NCBI GenBank assembly: GCA_038503075.1 | Contig: JBCAML010000019.1 | Location: forward strand, 1,457,549-1,521,548 | DNA from: Gyromitra esculenta | Taxonomy: Eukaryota; Ascomycota; Pezizomycetes; Pezizales; Discinaceae | Direction: 5' to 3' | Length of the DNA stretch: 64,000 nt | Part shown: piece by piece, positions 46,332 through 57,488 of the stretch | How the letters are laid out: each line of letters opens with the position of its first letter | How positions within the stretch are numbered: position 1 is the stretch's first letter | Program-made: the position numbers and the translations under genes | Notes under the pieces: generated by a model | What the model saw: the letters and a program-made list of their open reading frames with translations, nothing else | What the model was told of the DNA's origin: nothing | Databases searched by the model: none

Positions 46332-48325
46332 ATGGACTACAGACTGCTCCATATGGCTTATCCCCCCCATCTAGCTCCTCGGCTTGATGTCCTGCCCGTA
46401 GAGATATTGAGTTGTATCTTTAAACTTGTCTGTTAAACCTCGAATGTTGGCAATTGATGCTCAATTGCTAATCCCCTCATTCTAAATAGCTCCCCAGACA
46501 CCCTCGCGCCTTTGCACGGCTGTGTCGGGTTTGCAAAAGTTTTAGATTCGTTGCTATTGAGCTTCTCTACAGCGATATCACCATCCGCATTGTTGACGAG
46601 AGTACGCTTGACCCCTTGATTATGGAATGCCTGCTATATGTCAAAAATCCAGGCGTTAAATATATCCGGAATATCGCTGTGCGTGGTAATATTAGAAGTA
46701 ACCTTAAAATCTACGACTATCAGTCGGTAAGGAACATTTCGAAAATGGGGGGTCAGACATCTGGGACCGATGGATGCTCGCCGACGATATTGAATACTAC
46801 TCTTATGCTGTGCATGCTGCTAGATAAGGTTGCAGAGGGGAGGCTGGAGAGCTTCATGTACGTCTCTGGAGCGTGGTTTGGAGCTGGGCAAGTAACTAAT
46901 ACGCAATCTACCAGTTGGGATGTCGATACATATTTCTCGTGGACGCTTACGGATAAATTGCAAGCACGGCATCCGAACCTCAAAATCCTTCAACTGCGTG
47001 ATGGCGATGAGGATCCGTTTGATAGGTCCTGGCTCGGAGAGCTGAAATTCTCAAACCTCCGTTCGTTGGAGTGGGGTAATATCACTAGTCACGAGGTTTT
47101 GACGTGCCTTGGCACTTTGATCTCATCGAATGCTCGAACTCTGAGGTCACTTGCAGTATCGTTGAGAGCATTCGAAGATATTAAAGTTGATTACTGGGGC
47201 CATTTGGAGGGCCAAGATGAGGAGGGCCTACTCGACGAAGAAAAAGAAATGGACAATTTCCTGCCGAGACTATTATTCCAAGGGTTACTCGAGCCACATT
47301 CACGGACCCGCAACTGTCTGGCTAGTGATTCGACGCCAGAGGATGATGATGAGAAATGGCGGTTAGGTTTGGATCGGCTTTCATTGGAGGGATACCCTTT
47401 AGACGATTCCGCACACGGACTCTTGTGTGGCTATATTGATATTTCCAACATTCGGAATCTTTCCCTCCGTCGTTGTGCCCAGACCCAGCAGTTTTTAGAA
47501 TCATGGATTACTTCTACGGATACGATTAGATTAACATCCCTAGAGCTTTTGCTTGAGACTGGTTCTGAGGGCATTGTCTCATTTATTGACGCATTCACGG
47601 GTCTTGAGAATTTGTACCTTCTCTTTGAGAATTTGGAGAATATGTCTCGCATGGATGCGATCTTTGCATCTATATATAAGCACAAAGCAACTTTATGTCG
47701 ACTAGTGATCGACGTGAAACGGCACGGAAAGACTATGGGTATCTCGACCACCAACATTGCGGGAATCAAGAAGAACTTGAAGATCAAGGAGCTTGGTATC
47801 GCCTTCAAGCCAGAAGAGGGGGTACGTAGCGAATTTCACAGACGGCGACTGTCGGTTTTGGCTGACGACGGCTTTGGTGATCATCAGATGAGAGACTCAG
47901 GACCAGAATTTCTGTGTACCTCTAGCAACAACCAAATCAATGCCGCGGGGACCATTAGGACCATCCACATACGTAACCTTCGCCGACCCGTGTATAAACC
48001 ATACGACGATCCTTTTGTTGGTACCAGAAATTTCCTCATGTCAAAAACTTTCCGCCACAGAAAAGTCGATGCTGAAACAATGATAAAGCCGCTGGAAGCT
48101 GGCCATGAAGTTGTCGAGTCTGGGGGTCTGGAGGCAATTCTTATAGGCCCTGTGGACGAGAAAAAGGCGTATGAGAGCCTAGGCGCGGCTACTGAATTTT
48201 CGTGCTTTTTGGTGGATTACGTGAAAACTCGAGTTGGGATGGGCTTGCCTGTACTGAATTCCGTATCCATGGACGATTTGAGATACTTTGAGGTGCCGTG
48301 TGACGTGGCGAATGTACGGTGGTAG
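46332..48325 (+). CDS. F-box domain protein
   Basis: Two exons, 46332-46427 and 46490-48325, give 643 aa. The N-terminus has an F-box: LDVLPVEILSCIFKLL followed by HPRAFARLCRVCKSFRFVA (about residues 18-52), the Skp1-binding module of SCF ubiquitin ligases. The rest has an LRR-like periodicity of leucines (LKILQLRD, LRSLEWGNI, LTSLELLLE, LENLYLLFENLENM), as is common in large fungal F-box families, and probably recognises a substrate. The donor is read as CTT|GTCTGT to keep phase; the alternative donor 4 nt later shifts the frame. No membrane segment or signal peptide. Confidence 0.82.
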
Positions 48326-50051
48326 CAGGGATAAAAAAATCCTAGGCATATTCTTAATCATTGCGCCCCCAGTATGTAGCTTTAGTGTTTTAATAGCCAG
48401 CTTCGGTTTGAGATGTGAAGTTGGTAGTTGTGTACTTAGAGGGGCGTCTCGGAAATCGACAGCCCAGTGTATCTATATTAGTAGTTTCATGTATACGTAG
48501 TCAAGTAAGCTTTGTAGAGCATGCAGCATTAAGGGTTATGATACCTTTAAAATGCATAGTGTAGGCAAAAATACAACACTTATACAGAATATCATATCCA
48601 GTTTCTCCTTAGCTTCCTGCTCAAGCTCAGCTTTAACAGATTACACGATAATGTGGGATTGTTGCTTCCAAAGAGACCCATAGCAAGTCAAAATCCATGA
48701 TGTCACTAGTGTGAAATTAGCCTTGTGAGCTTGGGGATAGTCAAATTATGTAAGTATCAAAACCTTCAGCTTTACCTCACTCAGCTGAGCTATATTGGTG
48801 AAGTTTTGTATTATACATTGATAGGATGAAAAAGAACCAATCTATGGCGATGATTAGCTTACGTAGTGATTCCTACAGTTGAGTTATCTTTTATGTATGG
48901 GCATTAAGATTATGCAACTAGTTTTCTTAGGATACTAGAGATGCCTCGTCCTGTTCGCAAGGCGTATGACGACGAAAATTTTCGCGTCCTAGCCCAAGGC
49001 CCCGGTGTGAATCTTGATAGACAATTTTAGCACCCTTTCGCGGAAGGGAAATACAAACGTGAAGTGTAGGCGACTGTTACAAGATATGCTTAATAGCTTG
49101 CAGGCTCGTGAAGTGGATATGATTGCTGATGGTGGTTGTTAAGCACCAGCGTGAGCCGTGACTAACTCCATCTTCCAGTATGCTTTCGTGTAATTTGCAG
49201 AGATTTGGAGGCTTCAACTTTCTGCCTGTGGGGTAGGTATGCTAAAAACGTGTAGTAAAAGATCTAGAACGGAGTAAATGCATATATCTTCTAATAATAT
49301 GTTACATACATCCCAAGAACCTTCGAGGCTTACAATTGCAATCAGTAATTCCTCGTTCAATGTCGCTGTATGTTGGCTGGCTATGAGTGTCAATCCTTCT
49401 AGTGCTATGGATCGAGACCGGCATGTCTCCAACTTTCTCACGATGGTGAAAATCCTGGAGTAGAGTACTTGATTAGCTGGCGGATTGATTTGATCTCCGA
49501 GCCACCAGACTGCAGCTATTCAAGACACGCAACAGGCATGCAATGCAGCCTTGCAGATCGGTTCCACAACTGGCCAATAAATAGCTTGCCCGCTGGGAGG
49601 AGCCAAGCCTGATCATTGGGCGGAAATAAGCTAAGCCCAATTAAGTATAACCCTCCGCAATCGACATTGAGCGCTCGCCACGAAATATTATCCTTAATTT
49701 GCTAGATGACGTATACGGGAGTTGCTTCCATTGAGATGTGGGTAGCTCTGTCAATCTGAACAGAGTCTTTTATATATGTGTACTTAAATATTTGATAGCT
49801 CGACAATCATGGTTTACGAAATAAGGCTTCTGATTAGATAGATGGTACCGCGGTGGCATATGGCAAAGGCTTGTAGTAGGATAGTAATCTATGTTTTACT
49901 GAATGATGTTCCAGAACTCCCGTATTCGTATACTAACCCTGCGCATATCACCGCCATAACCGAGTATGAGAACAAAATACCATATTTTCACATTTTCAGG
50001 AGAGTTTACAGTTAGTAAAACGAAATTGAGGCGATGGGTGATGTACTGTAT

Positions 50052-50147
50052 TCATGTCGTCAAGATCCAATTAGGTCACGCGATTAGTTAATGAACTGTT
50101 AGCTACCTAATTTCTACACGTGACCTAATTGGATCTCGGCGACATGA
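50052..50147. mobile_element. 96-bp foldback / MITE-like element
   Basis: Inverted arms of about 33 nt: TCATGTCGtc.AGATCCAATT, then AGGTCACG on the left, and its inverse, ending CGACATGA, on the right, with about two mismatches. The loop is about 30 nt of AT-rich sequence. No coding content and no clear target duplication. Confidence 0.65.
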
Positions 50148-51396
50148 GTATTATGATGGGCTTAGGATGCTGCAATCGGCCGTTGGATATTAAGTTTGGG
50201 TGTGAAATTTTAGATCTCCGTTGGTGAGGTGTCAGTGGTGGTGGATTCTGGGAGTGAGTGTAGGCCATTATGCTCTAGAGCTGAAACTTAATGCTGTTTT
50301 TTTTGGAGTTTGAATTTTAGAAAAGGTCACAAATACCCAGAAGGTATTCCGCCGTTTGGCTTCTCAGCCTTTAGTATAGCTATATGTAATAATTAACAGC
50401 TCCTCGTCATATCACCAGACATCAATGCCGAAATATATCACGAACCAATAGCGAAATTCATGAGTGTCATCCTTTTTCCAGTCTCGACTCATTTTGCACA
50501 ACACTTCCTGGCAGTTACATCTCGGAGGCCTAAGATAAGATTGGGGAGGCCCAATTCAATACCCTGTATAATAACATCTATTGTTTAGCGAATATTTACT
50601 TAGGTAGATGATTACTACGCATAAATGATTGGGATTATTGAGAAAGAAGACAGGTGTCATAATGGAATACGCATAAGATTCGCTGGTCGATATAAATCCT
50701 AGAATATCTTGGGTCGCGGGTCCTATATTGAGAGAGGAGTATATCTGCCGCGTTATTAGCTGAGTCCCCAACTTCCTCGCAACTATTTTGATGGTAGATT
50801 TCAAGACCAAGCTGCGGAGTTTCCTAGGTAGCAGAATCTTTAGAGTCTTGACAGCTGCCAGCGCCTATTCTTTAGGCTAGTTAGAGTTTCCCACCATCCG
50901 AACCAAAGTGTGGCGAAGGTGCCTTGGTGCCCTTTCTACCGAAGAGTGATTGGAATCCGATGAGTGAAGTAGGCACTGAGCAACCGTATATTGTTCCTAA
51001 ATCTGGGAGAGAGAGGATTCATCTGTTGCACAGTTTTAAGGGATGGTGATCAGTGTATAACAATAACTGAAATAGGTAGCTACAACGACTTGTGTAACTG
51101 TCTGCTTACGCAAATCAATACTCGACGCAGACAATTGCAACCAATGCCCGGAAACGCAAGCTTCTTTAATGCGATTAATTAAAGGATTGCGTAAAACTTT
51201 ACCTTTGAGCTAGGAGAACTTACTCTACGTGTACTAGTGGTAAGGACGTGGAGATGGATCACCAGGGTTTTCCACTCTGTGAGGTCACCATAGAATCCCA
51301 TCTGTAGTTTCGGCTGAACATAACCATGGAATCAAGGTGAATTTAGCTATTAGTAGGACTCAATAAAAAGAAAGACCTACATAAAGAAAAACGTGC

Positions 51397-51571
51397 TACA
51401 GCTCAATCGCCCTATAAGGGTTCGCTTTATAAGGGTAATCGCTCTATAAGGGTATGCTTGGCGGCCCCAATTTCTATTTATGGTATCAGACGGCTATTTT
51501 ATAAGGGTATCTGTTCTATAAGGGTACAAATTTTGGTCCGGAGTGAACCCTTATAGGGAGATTGAACTGTA
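51397..51571. mobile_element. 175-bp MITE with TACAG...CTGTA ends and internal TATAAGGG repeats
   Basis: Terminal inverted arms of about 28 nt (51397-51425 and inverted at 51543-51571) match with three mismatches. Ends read TA-CAG and CTG-TA: a TA target duplication plus CAG is the pogo-type signature. Internally the octamer TATAAGGG recurs five times on the plus strand and once inverted in the right arm, so the element is itself built of sub-repeats. Non-autonomous; the class is inferred from the ends. Confidence 0.8.
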
Positions 51572-52658
51572 CATGGTTGAGTAATCTCTGGAGATTGGAT
51601 AAAGTAAAATGTGATGATACAAATATAATCTCTCAAGTCTTAGGTAGAACGTCCTGGCTGAGCTCTCGTGCTGCATGGTCAGTTTCACAATTGTAGGTCT
51701 CGTAGAGATTAGTAAACATCTCAAAGTCGCGATACCCTTAATTACGTAGTGATCGTTAGGCGGAACGTGATAATGTTGCACAAGTACTGTCAAAGATCAT
51801 CAAAAGATACGAGATTCTGCGAATGTACTACCAATGAAATGCTCCTTCCGTCTTATGGTTTTGGTGATTCTGGGGGCCGTAGCTTTTTGTTTCTAGGGCA
51901 ATCGGTCAGTGCTAAGTAATATTACTTTTCAAATAGCTTAGACACGATATCTCTTTTATGCTTTAATGCCAAGATTTTGGAGTCCTTGAATCTGATTTTT
52001 GGTTGGATGTTAGATTACCTAACATATCCTGAGCAATAGGTGCTCTATACCTCACTTGACCTTCGTCTCTCTCATCTACGGTTGTACTAAGCTTCCCCAT
52101 CGGCGAGGCTTAGATATTTGCGGTTCGAATGGTGCGAGATCAGACGGTGATGATGGTGGTGACGTAGAGACCGATTATAAACTGCCAACTCTATACTTTG
52201 TGAAATCTATATCATGGTTCTCGTATTCGCGGACGTTTTCCTAAAATACTAATACTCCGAGACAGAAGCGTTAATATCTTATCGCCCACCACTAGTAGTT
52301 GGAGGAACGGATTCTCGTGAATCTTGCTACTGTTATAATTTGCTAAGCTTGCAAGGCGAAATTTTGAGATCAAGACACACATGCTATAGGTCTAAGAACC
52401 CGGATACGAGGTACTCGCCAAATCAAAGGTCTCGCACTCTATCAAGGCATATGAATTTAGGGTTTTAAATTACGGGATCAAACATCCAATTGACGAGCAC
52501 CCTTGGCCTAGGAGATGGTATAAGTACCTAGGACTCTTCCCACTTCCCTCACCTTCGGCACTCATCGCTGAAAACGAGAACTTTCTGATTCTTCGAAGAA
52601 AAAAAATCTTTCATTGCCAAGTCAAATACTTTACCACCAAAATCAACTTATTCTCAGA

Positions 52659-53229
52659 ATGAAGTTAATGGCTTTTACTCTTCCTTTCCTCTTCTCTGTA
52701 GCTGCTATTGCAAACCCTCTGCCGGGAGATGTCAAACCTGTACCCGACGGACTTACTGCTGCCGCGTCAGTGACTTGTAGTATCACTGGTGATGGCGTTA
52801 GGTATCGCAGATGTCCTGAGACAAGTTGCGAAGTTAGTCGTCGATCTTGCCCCTTCTTCCTTCCCTCCCTGTCCATCCTTTTTGACTTTGGGATATGAAA
52901 CTTGTTCTAATTCTCGATATAGGCAGTTGGACAGTATGCTAGAGGGACGAGAGTTACTTTCACATGCTACACGACTGGTGAAACTGTTGGTTCAACCTCG
53001 TATGTAACATCTCTCGCTTCTTGATTTTTGAAGACAACGTGTCTAAAATGAGAGGATTTCTGACATGAGGAATTTAGTTTCTGGGACAGAAATATCGAAG
53101 GATACTACGTTACCGAAGCATATATCGACCCTAGTTGTGCTGGTAAGATATATATCTGTTTCTCTGACTCGTTAGTAGATATTTCTCAGACTAACCGGGA
53201 TGATAGCCACGGTTACGACGCCCTGCTAA
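52659..53229 (+). CDS. Small secreted cysteine-rich protein with SH3-like domain
   Basis: Four exons, 52659-52832, 52923-52999, 53078-53142 and 53207-53229, give 112 aa. Signal peptide about 1-18 (MKLMAFTLPFLFSVAAIA). The mature part has six cysteines and a bacterial-SH3-like pattern: GVRYRRCPETSC, AVGQYARGTRVTFTCYTTGE, WDRNIEGYYVTEAYI, the sequence style of SH3_3 domains that in other proteins bind cell-wall peptides. It ends in a short ATVTTPC tail. Small size, secretion and even cysteine number fit an apoplastic effector or wall-associated protein; which of the two cannot be told. All introns are GT..AG with matching phase. It is isolated, 4 kb from the next gene. Confidence 0.82.
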
Positions 53230-54459
53230 ACGGTTCTTGGCCTACCTGATCATCGGAGTAAACGACTGTAGTAGGAATATGTGTTTTATTCGTCTTTGAG
53301 GGGAGTGGTGAAAGTGGTTATCATGGAAATGGATTGCTGTTGATCTATCGGAACTATTCTTATGTACTCTGTCATTCTCTACTCGTTTATTTGTACCTTG
53401 TTGTGTCCATCGTCAACAATGAAGGCAGCGCTCCTTAGGACGTCGACCTATCCCTCGTTTTGATAGTTAGATATTCAGACGGTATTTTTCAAATAACCTA
53501 TTGCTGTGATGGTTGAATTTTATTCCACTTCATTTGCCCACATGTTATACGGAAAAATCCGAGTCGTCAAGTTTGTTTGCGACACATAGGCAGGAGGCAA
53601 AATTGAGTAATGAAAGGTAATCAAATAATAATATATACGAGCAACGCTGGAAGCGCCTTCCACGACGTGGCTAAGCACTAATTATGTTTGTTAATGGATG
53701 CCTTTCCGTAAAATCTGGATTCAAGGTTAGATCAGGTACCGCTGGGTTTCGAGTAAATCGCCCGGTTGGATGTAAAGATCTTAGTAGAGGTGGCGTAAGT
53801 ATCTTGTGATTTGATTCACCTCGACAACAATACTCTATCTTACATTCTCCACGTATTCAATCCAAAACGCCCCAAACCCTGCTTAAATTGGTTAGGTTCG
53901 CTGTGTCTCTCCTGCTAGGATCTTTAAACCTACTCGGGTGGTTCTCTCAAAAATCTACGGTAACGAAGAACTGCAATACCTAATTGGGGGTAGACTTAGC
54001 GCGTCTGTTGAGCATATAAATTTCTTGCTATCCCAAAAACTTTCGTCACTGAGCTCTTGTACGAAAGATCGAGTGGCTAACATGAATTAGAGCTAGACAA
54101 GCAGTCAGGGATGACGTCTAGTAGCTAAGAAATCACGAGCTTATACCGGAGGTTCTTAGGCAAAATATATCTGACTGGGTTCTCAACATGGGCGGACACA
54201 AGGAAAGCCTAAAATTTATTGCCGTTTTTATTTTTCTTTAGTAAAAGCAAGTAATCACGAAATTTCGGATACGCCCCCACAGAGGTAGAAGCGCGATTAA
54301 GGTCATAAAACTATAATCCGTAAATGTCTGTGTGGATAATCGAAGAATAGACAATCTAAAATAGCTGTATTGCGATAACGTACCGAGTTCATATGCTATG
54401 CTGGGTTACCTGGAATATATGAATGTTGGGGTGCAAGTGCTCGCACGTCTATATTCCTC
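53230..54459. other. Intergenic, no gene seen
   Basis: AT-rich, stops in every frame, no repeat arms noticed. Confidence 0.5.
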
Positions 54460-54842
54460 TCACATCAACCAATAATTTTGTGAACCCATGTGAAAATCCA
54501 CTTGTAGGGTATCGATCACTTCCCACGGCACACCCACAAACTCAACCAGCCTTTTCTCACAATCTTGTGTGGATGCGCTTTGTCCATACTCGGTCAACAA
54601 GAACAAAAGATCATACCCTCTGCGAATCAGCCGGCGGAATCTATAGGAGGGCAGAATATACGTACGATATCCGAAATGAAAAAGCCCTACAGCAGTCTTC
54701 GGGAACCCAGTGACTGGTATATTTCGCTCATCGTGAATCGGCATAATCTGCTCCTCCGCTTTCTTGACCCTACCGTTTCGCGCGCGCGCGACGCGATTAT
54801 GAATTCTGTAAATCAATAAATCAACTGTCCCGCCTCCAAACG
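54460..54842 (-). pseudogene. Truncated tandem paralogue of the coiled-coil gene
   Basis: Starting immediately after the stop of the intact neighbour, the minus-strand frame encodes counterparts of its second and third exons only: NRVARARNGRVKKAEEQ, IMPIHDERNIPVTGFPKT (matching PLHNKRNRRILGFPAT next door) and CEKRLVEFVGVPWEVIDTL (matching SKALYEFCGVSFDVVCLV). The coiled-coil first exon is missing and there is no ATG in a good position. Whether a ~48-nt intron still splices is unclear. It is best read as a partial tandem duplication that has decayed. Confidence 0.55.
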
Positions 54843-54855
54843 TTGACCTGTGCAC

Positions 54856-55625
54856 TCACTCTGCCGCCTTCCTACTCTTTTCAGTTGGTGGCCCGGCAGC
54901 CGCCATCTCTGCATCTCGCTTCTGACGGCGTACGGCACGACTTAGGGCCAGGCTCTCCGCAGAGATATAGTACTCCGAAACCAAACAAACCACATCAAAG
55001 CTCACTCCACAAAACTCGTAGAGTGCCTTGGAATCATCCTTAAGCTCGAAGGCTTTGCACAGATGTGTTGTTACAGCAGTTTCTGCAGCCACCGTTAGAC
55101 AGAGTCCTACAAGGGTAGCGAAGGAGCCAACCTAGGAATACCAGATGACCAAGGGTAGCAGGGAACCCCAAAATTCTTCGATTACGTTTATTATGTAGAG
55201 GAAGAAGCGGTTCATTACCGCGGCGCAGACTTTTGTTGTAGAGGCGGGCAAGGATATTATGGCCCCTATTACATCAACCAGTAATCCCCAGGGAAATAGT
55301 TCAGATAGACGCACTCTGCTGTAGGCGGTTCCCGGTAGCTGGCACTAAGCGAGAGTTCGATAGGATTACTTCCGCCAGGACTCGCCTTAAGGTCCTGAAT
55401 TGCCCGCTCCATCCCATCGAGACGGGTGTTTACTGCCGCAATCTGTCCAGCGATTGCCTGCAGTTGAAGCAAGACAGCACTGTTAAGGCCGTCATGGGAA
55501 GAGGGGGCGGCACTGACTCGGCCAAGCTCAGTGAGGAGGTTTGTGACACCGGAGGAGATGGACTGAGTGTAGTTGGCAATCTTTCTTGCGCTGTCGGCTT
55601 GTCCAGGGGTTGGGTTGGTGGGCAT
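54856..55625 (-). CDS. Coiled-coil fungal protein of unknown function
   Basis: Three exons, 55625-55315, 55265-55132 and 55082-54856, give 223 aa; both introns are 49 nt, GT..AG, the second with a TCTAACG branch site. The N-terminal third carries a predicted coiled coil (LLQLQAIAGQIAAVNTRLDG, then MERAIQDLK). The middle has ARLYNKSLRRGNEPLLPLHN and GFPATLGHL, a pattern (A-R-x-x-N ... PL-x-N ... GFP-x-T) I recall from many unnamed ascomycete proteins. The C-terminus (AVRRQKRDAEMAA, then PTEKSRKAAE) is charged. No signal peptide or TM segment. Without the splicing model the locus reads as short broken frames, so the intact model is inference, supported by phase and family pattern together. Confidence 0.65.
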
Positions 55626-57001
55626 GGTGGATTTGCACGGGCGATGAGGAGGTGTTACTGTATTGTAACGAATCACAAGTTCTCCCAAGAAAACTCAGCC
55701 ACCGAGTGCTTTCTCGTGCTTGCTTGCTATCACCATCATGATTAATGCCTCGAGACAATAGGCTTAGGTGTATGGAGTAATGCGATCAGCCTTTCTGTAT
55801 TGATCGCGATATCACTGGGTGTCATACCCTCGTCCCTATTCCTGAGACTAATCAGAGTCTTCCTAGTGGGATATAGCTCTGAAGGATTCTGGGCACCCAT
55901 GTTCATCACCGCGTGGGCCCCTCCCTGCAACCTCCAAGATACTGATATTTATGATACCCGGACAGGGCGTGCGGCTCCGGCTTCTTGGGCTAGGTAGCTG
56001 CAGCTTCAGGTACTTGGGCAGTAATTAAAGCAAAGAGGCCGTATAAAAAATATGTATTTACTAGCGATTCACCATCTAATTGCTTCAACGAGATGTCCAT
56101 CTGCTAGCGATGCGTGCAGTTACCCGGCCCAAGCAGCCAGCGCTGGTAATTTTTGTCCGGGTAGCAGCATCCTATCGACCAAAGCAAAAATTCCTTCAAG
56201 TGGGCTATATACATGTTCTAACCCGTTTTCCATTATAGCTCGTTTACAAACTGGCCGGCCTATTTACAAATAAGGTCTCTTTGAACATCCGCTAGCCCAT
56301 ATACAGAGTGGGACAAAAAGAATGCGAGACTGATTCTATCCCTCTCAGCACAGCTTTTCTCACCATGCCAGACACCCTCAACCCATGCAGTCTTCGGGAG
56401 AGTCGAAACTATGTATGGACCATGTGCGGCAGAGATACAGCTGTGCTGAGTTTGCACTTCCAGCGCTTATTGCTCCCAAGCCTGTCAGAAACTAGACTGG
56501 CTCACGCACAAGAAATGATGCGGCATCTATCAAATCTTCACGAAACCGCCAGGCAAATCGTCTCGACTCGGAATCCTGTTCCCCGACCGCGAATTCAACC
56601 CCAGGCTTGCTTAGATCCCAATTGAGCAGCAGCCAGCCACTGAAAATTGCCCGGCCCGCGAGAATGTAATTGCAGAGTGTCTACGCACATCTCATACCAA
56701 AAATGTTTGAATCTCTGAAAATGAGTTGCGAAACCCACCCCTCAATGATCAAATCGAAGCCATCCATGGTACGCTAGGCTTAAATCTCCCATACGGCGTT
56801 CCGAATCTCAGTATTCTTTAGGCCACAGGACCGAGCATCGATGAGACTTGGTTTGGCTCCGTTCTGATCGTGAAGCGCCACCGTGTTGGTCGGGGTCCGA
56901 TACAGTATCGCAATGTGGACATGATTGGCTTTTGAGATGCCCTCGACCTCTTTTGTCCGCACCCGAATCTCCTATATAAAAGTCCAAGTCTATCTCCCAA
57001 A
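55626..57001. other. Intergenic with possible upstream part of a relic
   Basis: No intact gene. Near 56850-56960 a plus-strand frame (WFGSVLIVKRHR, IQYRNVDMIGF, then a stop) may be the decayed 5' part of the relic at 57002-57488. Other short frames (56052-56273 and 56308-56625) lack motifs. Confidence 0.4.
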
Positions 57002-57488
57002 ATGATCTCCCCATCTCACGGGTTGAGCGTACGGGACTTCGTTGGTATCAGACCTGTGGAAGCGAAGGTCAGCGTCATGGATGGGGCCTCAGCGGTGAGG
57101 CTTAACTGTCTTGGCGAGCAAGAGCTACACGACCGCCGAGTTTTCGAAGACATCGTGGTACAAACATTCCATGAAGTATTTCGGGCGCCAATTAGTGGTA
57201 TATCGAGACTCGTTGGTGTACCGCTACTGTCTACCCTTGACATGATTCATGTAGCAGCTGGATCTTTGCATCTGGACATCGACATAGAGAGCAAAAATCG
57301 GGGGTTCACGCTCAAGGAATGGATGGCAGTTTGGCGCTGGGAACGTCATCTTAGCTCGTGCGGATTTTAAAGTTCTCCTACCTGAGCAAGCTGACGCTAT
57401 CTGTTATTTTGTCAATATTTCGTCGATTCCAGCACCTGATCCTTACTCATCCGACCTTCGATGTCCAGTCGTTGAAGCGGTCAAATAG
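57002..57488 (+). pseudogene. Frameshifted relic of an unnamed fungal protein family
   Basis: From the ATG at 57002 a 120-codon frame includes ASAVRLNCLGEQEL, FEDIVVQTFHEVF, GISRLVGVPLL and FTLKEWMAVW. At about 57330 the homologous continuation (GAGNVILARADFKVLLPEQ, then ADAICYFVNIS) is in another frame until a TAG at 57486-57488. I recall this order (RLNCL, then GLP, then GNV.V.R.D.K.L.P.HVEAL) from a widespread unnamed family in ascomycetes and it is normally continuous, so a single-base indel is the simplest reading. A 79-nt intron from 57251 would rejoin the frames but remove conserved-looking sequence, so I prefer pseudogene. Confidence 0.45.

Larger units (their letters stand above)
48326..52658. 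other. 4.3-kb subtelomeric gene-free stretch with MITEs
   Basis: No gene could be supported. Contains a 96-bp foldback (50052-50147) and a 175-bp MITE (51397-51571). Sequence is AT-rich with frequent stops in all frames. A TATAAG element at about 52519 serves the small secreted protein gene that follows. Confidence 0.6.

Noticed and set aside
54778..54792. Alternating CG run as a Z-DNA or regulatory element
   Set aside because: Only about a dozen bases and inside a decayed paralogue; no reason to assign a function.
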